From assembly GCA_019828565.1 (NCBI GenBank), contig JAHDYR010000012.1, positions 1,178,001-1,242,000 of the forward strand: 64,000 nucleotides of DNA, given 5' to 3'. Of this stretch, positions 29,486-38,500 are shown piece after piece (positions within the stretch are counted from its first letter, which is position 1; each line of letters begins with the position of its first letter). The position numbers were made by a program, and so were the translations under genes. The DNA is from Carpediemonas membranifera. Lineage: Eukaryota > Fornicata. The notes under the pieces were generated by a model that had not been told where the DNA came from, did not search any database, and saw only the letters and a program-made list of their open reading frames with translations.

Positions 29486-32278
29486 TTACTCGCGCCTTCC
29501 TCCCTTCCTCTGAAAGTAGTACCGCTGCAGCTTGCCGTCGTCGCCATACCGCGTCGCCAGGTAGTTCCACGAAACCACGAGTAGCATGGGGAACCGTGAC
29601 TGCCAATACGCCATGTACCCGTGCGGGAGATCGCCCAGCGTGCCCTTGAGCTCATCATCGAGGTCCCGGTAGTGCGACGCCTTGTTACGGATGACCCGAA
29701 GCAGGTCGCGGCTCCTGTTCTCGCGGTACTGCCGGTACCCGCCGATGTTGGCCGTGAGCGCCGGGTCGACGGCGCCCACCCAGCCGCCCTTGGGGATCAC
29801 CCGGTGGGAGCGACACACCTTCTCGAACTCCACGACAAGGGGCTCGCGGTAGTCCAAGGCCTCGAGGAAATCAGAGGCGTCCATGAGGAACGCCAGGCGC
29901 TTCTCCTGGTTCCACAGCAGCGGGTGGAAGATCGCGGGCAGGGCTGCGGGCCGGACCCCGGCGGACACGTGCAGCAGACGGCATAGGAAGTCTCGGATGA
30001 CTGGGGCATCTGTCCGGTCGGCGATGGGGTCCATCGACCAGGTGCCGCTGAGAATGTTCGCCTCGCGGTGGGGGCGGGGGCCGAAGGGGTGCGCCCCGTT
30101 CGAAAGGAGGTAGAAGATGGTCAGCCCGAGGCTGAATATGTCGACCTTCTTGGTCATGCGGCCGCCGCTGAGAACCTCAGGCGCCTGCCAGCCGACCGTG
30201 CCCGCGTTAGTGGCGAACGAGGCGTTCTGGTTGGTGAGCTGGGCGGCGAGGCCGAGGTCGCTTAATCTCACCTCACCCCCGCGGGTGAATAGGATGTTCT
30301 GGGGCTTGATGTCCTTGTGGACGATGCCGATCTTGTGTAGGTTATGCAGGCCGTTAAGTAAACCGTAAATGGTGGCCTTGACGTGGTCAGTGACGAGTCC
30401 CGCCCCGTCAAAGGGGGGTTGCTGGACGGCGCAGCTCTGTACGGGCTTGGGCAGGGCTGACACGGCGTTGCTGTGCTGCTGGCTCATCTCAACCATGTCG
30501 GCGAGGGCGCCGGAGCATAGCTCGAGGGCCAGATACACGAACTGGCCGTCGTGGAGCTGGGCGTGGTACCGGACGATGTGGGGCATCCCATCCGTGCGGA
30601 TGAGCGTCTCTATCTCCCGGGTAGCCGAGACGTAGTGGGACTGGAGCCGCTTGACGGCGCACAGACGGCCCTGGAAGACGCCGACGAAGACCAGGGTGCC
30701 GTTTGACCCGCACCCGATGAGCACGGGGAGAATGAGCAGCTGCCCGCCGATCGTATACGGGGCGAAGTCACACAGCCCAGCCCTGCTGTCGCCCCCGACA
30801 ACGCCCTCGATGGCGTCCAGCACGGCGTCGGGCGCAGTCGGGTTTAGCCTCTCGCGGCGGATGACGGCCGCCAGCTCCTCGGCGATGTGCTCAGCCTCGG
30901 CCTCCGGTTCTGGCACAGACTGCCCGACTGCCGGCGAGTTAACAGGCGGCGGGGCGACTGGGGCCGAGTCACTGCGGGTGCTGCTGTTGGCCCGGGACTG
31001 GGCGACGACGAGGGTCACGAGGACGCCGATGACGATGTTCGCGAGTGCGATGAGGAGGATGGCGATGAGCGGGGTCGACCGCACCAGGGGGCCGTAGTCG
31101 TCGCCCCCGGCCAGTGCGGGGAAGGTGTCCAGCTGGCCGGCGAACCCGGTGAATTCGGGACCGGGCCGGACCTTGAGCAGGCCCCAGGGGACCTCCTTGC
31201 CGTCCAGGAAGGCCCAAGACGGTCGGGGGGACAGCGTCGCGAGTGATATGATGCCGGGGGTGGAGGCGGGTGTCAGCATCACGGGCAGCGTGTCGCCGGG
31301 CATCGTCAGGTACACGTGGCGAGTCAGGGCGACTGGAGACTCGCCCCGCCGCTGCATCATCCGCAGACGCGTCACACAGTCCTTAAAGTGCGCATGATTA
31401 GACACAGGAGAGTTCGGGACGACGTACTCCGGCAGGGGTGCAGGCCACGCGGCGCACATCGGGCTGCCCGGTGTGGATCGGATGATGAAGACGGCAACGA
31501 CAGGGGACTCGAAGACGGCCGTGAGGACGGTGTCGTCCGTGATGACGGCCAGGCTCCCGTCGAGACTGGCCATGAATTGCGGCTGCGAGAGGAGCGTCTC
31601 GGGGCCCGCGCCGTCGCACACTGTGTGCCTGGACTGCAGCTCTGGGCCCTGGATGGACATGGCAGGTACCCAAACGGACGTATCGGCGGGCCTGATGCCG
31701 TTGAGCGAGACAGCGCGGTGCTCTATAAACCAGAGCGTCTCAGACTCACCCAGGTCGTGTCGCGTCGCCTCGATGCTCGAGTGGGTCACCCCTGCGAGGA
31801 CACAAACCCTGTCCGAGCCGGAGCACTGATCGCCAGAGACGGGATCGATGGATATGACCGACGAGGATCTGTGGCCGGTGAGAACGACGCCGCTGGGGTC
31901 GACAATGGGGCTGCGGGACACGATCTGGTCGATAGTGAGGCCGAAGGGGACGACAGTGCCGTCCTGGTGCACGGATGAGAGCGTACCGTCGGGCGAGGCG
32001 GTCATGTAGGACCCCGTGGAGGCGAACGACACACTGGAGACGAGGGGGCCGCCAATGTCGTGCTTCCAGATGATTTCAGATGTAGTGAGGTCTACACCAC
32101 TTAAAAACCCGTCCATCGTGACTGTGACAGCCAAGTTGGATGGATTGGCCACAAGCTCGAGGCGAGTGTTGGTGTCATTGCTAATAAAATCAAAGCAAGA
32201 GATAGTCTGTACACAAATACATACTATAACGAGCAGAATAGCTCGCCAAATGTGATGGTGAGGTGATAATCTCGACAT
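29486..32278 (-). CDS. IRE1: IRE1-type ER stress sensor kinase/endoribonuclease
   Basis: About 930 residues from the Met at 32278, which is followed by a clean signal peptide (IWRAILLVIVCICVQTISC); an upstream ATG at 32344 is possible but less apt. The lumenal part has PQQ-like beta repeats (SVSFASTGSYMTASPDGTLS). A single span (LIAILLIALANIVIGVLVTL, near 31030) precedes a kinase domain with AVKRL and HKDIKPQNIL, and DLG in place of DFG. The C-terminal KEN RNase domain retains DLLRVIRNKASHYRDLD, holding the catalytic Arg-Asn and His-Tyr. It senses unfolded protein in the ER and cleaves RNA. Whether it splices an mRNA or only degrades RNA is unknown. Confidence 0.93.
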   Translation of the reverse strand: MSRLSPHHHIWRAILLVIVCICVQTISCFDFISNDTNTRLELVANPSNLAVTVTMDGFLSGVDLTTSEIIWKHDIGGPLVSSVSFASTGSYMTASPDGTLSSVHQDGTVVPFGLTIDQIVSRSPIVDPSGVVLTGHRSSSVISIDPVSGDQCSGSDRVCVLAGVTHSSIEATRHDLGESETLWFIEHRAVSLNGIRPADTSVWVPAMSIQGPELQSRHTVCDGAGPETLLSQPQFMASLDGSLAVITDDTVLTAVFESPVVAVFIIRSTPGSPMCAAWPAPLPEYVVPNSPVSNHAHFKDCVTRLRMMQRRGESPVALTRHVYLTMPGDTLPVMLTPASTPGIISLATLSPRPSWAFLDGKEVPWGLLKVRPGPEFTGFAGQLDTFPALAGGDDYGPLVRSTPLIAILLIALANIVIGVLVTLVVAQSRANSSTRSDSAPVAPPPVNSPAVGQSVPEPEAEAEHIAEELAAVIRRERLNPTAPDAVLDAIEGVVGGDSRAGLCDFAPYTIGGQLLILPVLIGCGSNGTLVFVGVFQGRLCAVKRLQSHYVSATREIETLIRTDGMPHIVRYHAQLHDGQFVYLALELCSGALADMVEMSQQHSNAVSALPKPVQSCAVQQPPFDGAGLVTDHVKATIYGLLNGLHNLHKIGIVHKDIKPQNILFTRGGEVRLSDLGLAAQLTNQNASFATNAGTVGWQAPEVLSGGRMTKKVDIFSLGLTIFYLLSNGAHPFGPRPHREANILSGTWSMDPIADRTDAPVIRDFLCRLLHVSAGVRPAALPAIFHPLLWNQEKRLAFLMDASDFLEALDYREPLVVEFEKVCRSHRVIPKGGWVGAVDPALTANIGGYRQYRENRSRDLLRVIRNKASHYRDLDDELKGTLGDLPHGYMAYWQSRFPMLLVVSWNYLATRYGDDGKLQRYYFQRKGGRRE

Positions 32279-32570
32279 GAGACGATTGATCCGTAAAGTG
32301 CTCGAATTGGATCGGACCCGTCCAGATGGGCAACTCCATGGCATGTTCTCTCTCTCGCTAAACGTAGCGTCAGCAGCCTCGCCATGGAGGGTAATTGTCT
32401 CGCGCTGCCCTCCGTTTGTGGGGCATTCGTCCAGTCGACCTGCCGGGCCTTGCTACCTCTCCGTCATCGCCGGGACAGTGATCTCGGGGGATAGCGCGCA
32501 TCACGGCAACCCGATTATACACGGCTTTACCGTGTGTGAAGCTGTCCGACCAATGGTCTCATATTGATTG

Positions 32571-33107
32571 ATGGTGTACGCCGACTGTGCGGGGGGCGCC
32601 CACCTCCCTCGTCTAGAGGACGCCGACCAGCTGCGCCAGGCGGTGATCGACTCGGCCCCTGCCACAGCAGGCGCGGCCGCCGACTTCTACGTCATCCCGC
32701 GGTGCCAGCAATCATACTCGCGCGCCGAGATCAAGACGCTCGTCGAGCAGAACGACATCCTGCAGACATGCCGACTGGTCACGCTCGGCGGAGGCACTGC
32801 TGTTGACGTCCCCGTCATCCGCCGCTGCCCGGCGTGTGGCGAGCTGACCTCGCGCGAGGGCGACCTGGACAGCTGCAAGATGTCGTACTGTCAGTGCGGC
32901 CAGGACTTCTGCCACAAGTGCTTGCTCCGCGTTGCCAATCAGGAGGAGCACATGGCTCACTACAGCGGCGAGTGCGAGATGGCGCCGCGCCAGACAGTCG
33001 ACCTGCCTGATGGCGTCGCACCGTCACGTGCCCCCGCTGCCATCGGTCGACCACGGTCAGCGCAGACAGGAGGCAAGTCATGTGCCGCGGATGCAGCCGG
33101 ACATTGA
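32571..33107 (+). pseudogene. RBR-type E3 ligase fragment (Rcat/IBR zinc finger)
   Basis: A 178-codon frame with IPRCQQSYSRAEIKTLV (like the end of an RBR RING1). It then has RRCPACGELT...SCKMSYCQCGQDFCHKC, the Cys spacing of an RBR catalytic Rcat/IBR module, with the Cys in SCKM placed like the thioester Cys of GCNKM. No RING1 Cys cluster precedes it, and the frame ends in low-complexity sequence. It is therefore a truncated or decaying RBR ligase, or a minimal one with an unseen upstream exon. The ATG at 32571 follows a TTG. Confidence 0.45.
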
Positions 33108-33595
33108 TGCGAGAGCTTTGCGTATAAAGCAGAAGATTATTCCCAGGCAACTTCGACGAGCTCCCCTCACCGCGGACCTAGTATGTTTGACTGGCAGCTC
33201 CCGCGTGGGCATTGTGTCAGGTTGGACTGCGGTCCACAGCGTCTGGCCCTCGTGGAGGCAGATCACACATGAACTGTTTCAGGTCCGTCCCGAAGTGTAA
33301 GCGATATCGCCCTCGTCCAGGTCGTGCAGCAGGCAGACCTCGATGGTGCTGTAGCAGTACTAACTCTACTACAATGTGCAAAGTCTTCCGTGACCTCTCT
33401 AGCTCCCAGCTGAGGAAGTGAGACCTCGTTGTCTGCCTGCAGGACGGTCTACCTCTAATAACAGGTCAGCCAAGGTCGTGTTCGACCGGCTGGGCCCCAG
33501 CCCGAGCTGATCACTCGCGTTGTCGTCTACAGCGGTACGGCCCAAGGCGTGACGCGGTTTCCCAGACCAAGATGCATTTATATCACACCACTTAT
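33108..33595. other. Region without recognised gene
   Basis: Short frames only. It may hold the decayed 3' end of the RBR fragment. The end nearest 33595 contains ATATAAATGC on the minus strand, a fitting poly(A) signal for the next gene. Confidence 0.4.
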
Positions 33596-35475
33596 CTACC
33601 TTTCGACCGTGTTACACGAGTGGCACTCGGGGCACTCGTAGCCGATGAAGTGCAGAGGCGCCTCCCACTTGTGGCTGCACTCGTTGCATATAACCTTGCG
33701 TGTGTGAGACTGGTACTCCACCGGTGTCGGCTGGGAGGCGATCTGGCGGCGACACCAGTCATTGTAGCTGTCCTTAGCCCCACCCGTGAGCATGAGCTTG
33801 TTGCACAGGGGGCACGTGTACATGTGGCTGTTAATCATCTGCTGGTAGCACGATAAGTGGAGCATATGCCCGCACGGAAGGGGCAGGGCGGCCTCTCTGC
33901 CGTGCTGCAGGTCCCCCTGACACACGCCGCAGCTGCTGTTGCCCCGCAGCGACGCGTTGTTGCATCTGTGGTGCGGGAACATGTCCTGCTGGAAACACAT
34001 CCCGCACGCGTCACAGTGGATCGACTGGTCGGGGCTCCCGATGCGGCAGATCGTGCACTTGTCGCAGTGCGTGATGGGCTTCTGGGGGTGGCTCTCCCAC
34101 AGGTGGCACTCATCGCAGTAGTAGCTGCCGAACACGAGGCCACACCCCACGCACTCCTGCGAGGGACCCTGCACGAGGCCGCACTTCATGCAGCGGACGG
34201 CCTCGATCGCCTTCCTGTCGAGCGTGTGCTCATGCTCCTCGTCATGGCAGAGCCGGCAGGCGTAGAACTGCTTGCACTTGGGGCACTGGACCATGCAGCC
34301 CCGGATGTAGTGGGGGCACCCGTACACCCGCTCTACCCGTCCCACCTTCATCTGCCGGAAGAGCTGGATCGAGTAGTGGTTGAGCAGCTCGCGGTTGAAC
34401 TCTGTCGGGTGTTCCAGCTCGTGGTCGACGATCGCCGCCCAGTCGGTCATGCCCCGGGCCTCGTAGAACCTCTTACGAATGCGGTACGTCAGCCCGCGAT
34501 GTCCCGTCTCGAGGGTGGGCCGGTCTGGCTTGATGTCGCGATGGAGGGTCATCTCCGTTATCTCATGCGGTGCAGCCTCGGTGGGGCCGCCGAAGTACTC
34601 GTCTGGCAGGGCACGAACCTCGTCCTCGAAGATGGCGGCGACCTCCTCGCTGAGTTCTGTTTTGATGTACTTCTTGACGCGGTTGATGAGAGCTTCGCGA
34701 TCAGATAGGTCGAGGATGGCGACGTTGACGAAGGAGTCCGTCGCCACGACCTTCTGGGCCTGCACTTGGGGCGTGTGGTGTTCGTTCATCATCTCGAAGA
34801 TGAGCTTGGACTTATCTTGCGGCGTCATGTGATCGTCGGACTGAACCTCCTTGATCCGCTGCCGCAGTGACGTCGAGCGCTCCTCCAGAACCTTCCTGTT
34901 GGTGACTACCGACGCGTCTGCCCGCATTGCCTGGACCTGCCGCAGGAGCTGCCGCACCAGGGGCATACGGGCCGACGTCGTCAGTTCGGGGTCACGGAAG
35001 ATCTCAGCGACACGGGTGGTGATCTCCAGGGACGATATGGAGGGCTGGATCGTCACCATGTGGCGCAGAGCTGAGATCACCGGCTGCATTCGGGGGGGCT
35101 CCTCGTCCGAGTCCGGGGGCTCGGCAGCCTCATCGTCGGAAGCCACATCGGGGGCGACTGCCTCTTCTTCTTCGGGCTCGCTACCAGCCGCAGCCTCGGC
35201 CTCCCCTGTCTCCTCTTCGGGCTGACCGCGTGCGGCAGTAGCCCGCGATTGGAGCGCGTTGAGGAAATGGTGGTACGTGAGGCCCTGGAGGTTCTGAATG
35301 ATGCGCTCTAGATGGCTTTCTACGATGTCGGAGAGGCCTTGCCACCGGGGATCATCGCTGTGTGATGAATGTCAGGGGAAACGCACTTATCGATCTCAGA
35401 GAGGCGCTGCGTCGATATATCGGTTAGAATAGTCTCTGCCTCCTCAAGAATGGTTGCAAGAGACGGGATATCCAT
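33596..35475 (-). CDS. RCHY1/PIRH2-like CHY-zinc-finger RING E3 ubiquitin ligase
   Basis: A 616-residue protein from exons 35475-35387 and 35357-33596. The N-terminal 320 residues are acidic, then helical. The C-terminal 270 hold a CHY zinc finger (YGCPHYIRGCMVQCPKC), a CTCHY finger (GSYYCDECHLW, HCDKCTICRIG), a RING-H2 (SCGVCQGDL, LPCGHMLHLSCY, YTCPLC) and a final zinc ribbon (VICNECSH, YECPECHSCN). This order is that of RCHY1/PIRH2 and the plant BRUTUS/MIEL1 C-terminus. It would act as a ubiquitin ligase. The long N-terminal region is not typical of animal RCHY1. Confidence 0.85.
35358..35386 (-). other. Mini-intron of RCHY1-like gene (29 nt)
   Basis: The donor GTGCGT is identical to that of the exchanger intron; the acceptor is ATTCATCACACAG. 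It is phase 2 and links the ATG exon (MDIPSLATILEEAETILTDI...) to the main frame, which has no ATG of its own near its 5' end. Confidence 0.85.
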
Positions 35476-35586
35476 GCTTTACCTGTTTCGAGGTGGATGA
35501 GACTTCGCAACTCGCACCGATGCCACTAAATACCGGTGACACGGTCAGATAGCAGGTCGCCCCAGCCAATAGACCCAGCATTTACT

Positions 35587-38500
35587 CTAGACACGACCTA
35601 AGAGCCCAGAAATCTCTACGTCATCTCCCACACTGATCCAGGCAGACAACAATGGCTTCAGCTCCTCCCGGGTCCGGCCGAGCTCCATCGCCGACTGGGC
35701 CCGGTCCACGGGCGGGATGACGTACAGAGGACGCAAAGCGCCTTGCCCAGGGATCTTGCGAGGGCGGGCAGCAAGAGCAGACATTGCCCCAGTTCGAGTC
35801 CTGCTAACAGCAGGCTTTTCCAGTTCCTTGATCTTGGTTCTGCCCAATGCCCTACCGCTAATAACCTCCGGCAGCGGCTCGTCCAGGATCAGTGCAGCAG
35901 CCATGGCCACCGTCTCCACCGTCTGGGGTCGGGCCCTGGCCGGGGGTCTCGACCTCAGCGGGCTCACTGGGCCGGCGGACTGGGACTTGCCGGTCACCAC
36001 AATCGTCGGCTGGGGGTCCGGCTCGGGGTGCACGAGTAGGGCGGTGCTCTCGGTGCTCCTCGCTGGGACCGCGGGTGAGGGGCTGGGGCGGCCCCTCGGG
36101 GTGTACCGGGCAGGTTTCTCGCATGGCAGGGCCCTCGGCTCAACCCGAGGCGTGATGCGGGGCGGCGGGTTGTTGCGGACGGTACCGAATGACAGCAGGA
36201 CGGGGCTGTGCGACACCGGCTTGGTCCATCGGCTGGGGCCGCCCCCTACACGCGGTACATGAGACTGCGGGTCGAACTCGATAGGAGACCGGGGCGACTT
36301 GACGACGAGGCCATCGTTGTCGATGTTGAACAACTCGGGCGGCAGTTCGGGCGTGTACACGGGCAGCCGGGCCCTCGATTCGTGCGGCGTGTTATCGTGC
36401 CGCACCGCAGCGATGGTGTTTCGTGGCGTCGTCCCCGACCTCGGCGTCATCTTGATCACCGGCAGCTCAACTGCTACGGGGATGGGCTGCGGCCCCATGG
36501 GTGCCAGTGCCGTGCTCGACCCCTTGTCTGGGGATAAATCCCTGCAACGGCGGGTCGGGTGGTCCGGCCCACTCCCTGCCCGGGGCGTCGTGGGGGCATC
36601 CCACAGCCGGGGGATCGACTTGCTCAGGTGGGGGACATCGCCCAGCGCCCGCCCGGGGGAGGAGCATCGGGAGCCGGCCGACTCGTGTCTGAGGTTGACG
36701 TTGCCGGCCTTGGCAGAGAACCGTGGCCCGCGCTCATCGAGCTCGGAGTCGGATGTATCCGAGAACCGCACGTCAGCGTCCGACGAGGCCGAACTGCTCG
36801 CCGGACTTGTCTGCCGCACGGAGTCGAGGGTGGAGGGTGGCTCCGACATCCGGATGGGCCCGGCGGAGGGGGGCGCGTCGGGCCGGCCCACCAGAACCAC
36901 GGGCATCGGGATTTTGTTGGGCGACTTGGCTCTCGGCTGTGACCCTGGGCGGGCACGCCGCTTGCTGGCAGCCTCGGACTTAGCCTGTTCCTGGTGCCGG
37001 CGCTGGATGCTCCGTACATCCATCCGCACGCGCTCCTTGGGCAGGGCGGGGGTGGAGTCCTCGACGGTGTCAAGTCGGTCCGACGACGCGACGCCGCTAT
37101 CTGTTGGCGTGACGGTGAAGGGGGTGCTCGACTCTGAGGGCCGCGACCGGGACTGCGTGAGGTCCTGGACAAATCGCAGCTCCCCGCTCTGGTTCTTACT
37201 AGTGAACCCCGACGCCGAGCTGAATTGGCACGGCGACGACACCTCGTCTCTGGAGTCGGCGTCGAGGTCCAGGTCAGTCCACAGTTCGTCCTCGGTCTGC
37301 CCCGCCGCAGCCTCCCGGTCGACCTGCCAGTCGCCCCGGGGAGTGTACACGACGGGCGTATCTTCCCCGCTGAACTCGTCGTCCTCGCCGCCCATGGTGC
37401 CCCCCATCGACTTGGGGAGCAGGCTAAGGTAGGACATGTCCATCTCCATCTGGGAGGACGTCTGCGAGTCGCTACGGCGCGGGTCCTGGCCCGACCAGTC
37501 GATGACCATTGTGCGGCTCTGCATCTCAATCATTTGATTATCCTTGACCTTTTCGAAGAACTGGTTGAACTGCTGCCGCCGGGCCATCTCGTGTTGGTGT
37601 CGGACGAAGCTGCTGCCCGACGAGGACGACCGCGCTGTCGACCTGCCCGACCTATTCGACTTGTTGGACCTGTGCGAGAGAGGCCCTGGGACAAATGAGC
37701 CGCTTCTAGACACGGATACCTTCATCTCGTCGATGCTGGCCAGAGAGGTGTAGCTCTCCGTCTTGGTCCGCCGTCGGGGACTCATGTCATCGTCCAGCAG
37801 GCCCGTGTCGATCTCTAGGCTCAGCGACCCGCTCCGGGCCCGACTCTGGCCCCTCGCCTTGGGCTGGGTCAGCGTAGGGACCCGGACGTCCCCCGAGACA
37901 GAGGACCGACGGGCGGGTCCGATGGGCGGCTTGGTGCCCGCAGACGACGGGGCGCTGGTGTCGGCGATCTCCAGACGCGGGATGGCGAAGCCGACTGACA
38001 TGGCCCGACGGACCTTGCCGCTCCGCCGCCCCCTGCGCCTGACCTTCTTGTACACCGGCATGGCCATCCCCGTCGCGTCCACCATCGTCGGCGAGTCGGG
38101 CCTCGAGTCGACGACCTCGCTGGCCCCACCCGAGTCGGGCAGGATCATCTCATCAGTGTCAGATGCGTCGCTCGACGGAAGGTTAAAGCTGACCACGCTG
38201 TCAGTGTTTCGGCAGGGCGACCCGTCATCCTGGGCCGGGGCTTTGGCTGGGTCCGAGTCCATCAGCCCGGCCAACCGAGCTGCCGCCACCAGTCGGGTGG
38301 GAGTGGCGGCGCTGGCCGTGGGCGTGTGGCTCGGGGTCTGCACTGCCGCGGGCCTCGAGTGGGACTGCGAAAGCTTGGACGCGCTGGGGCTCGAACCCAG
38401 GCTCGTGGCTGAAGGCGACTTATGCAGCCCAATGATAGCCGAGGCGTCTAGTCTGGGCGGCATTGTGTCGACCAGGCCTCGCTCCCTGCCCTCGCCCGCC

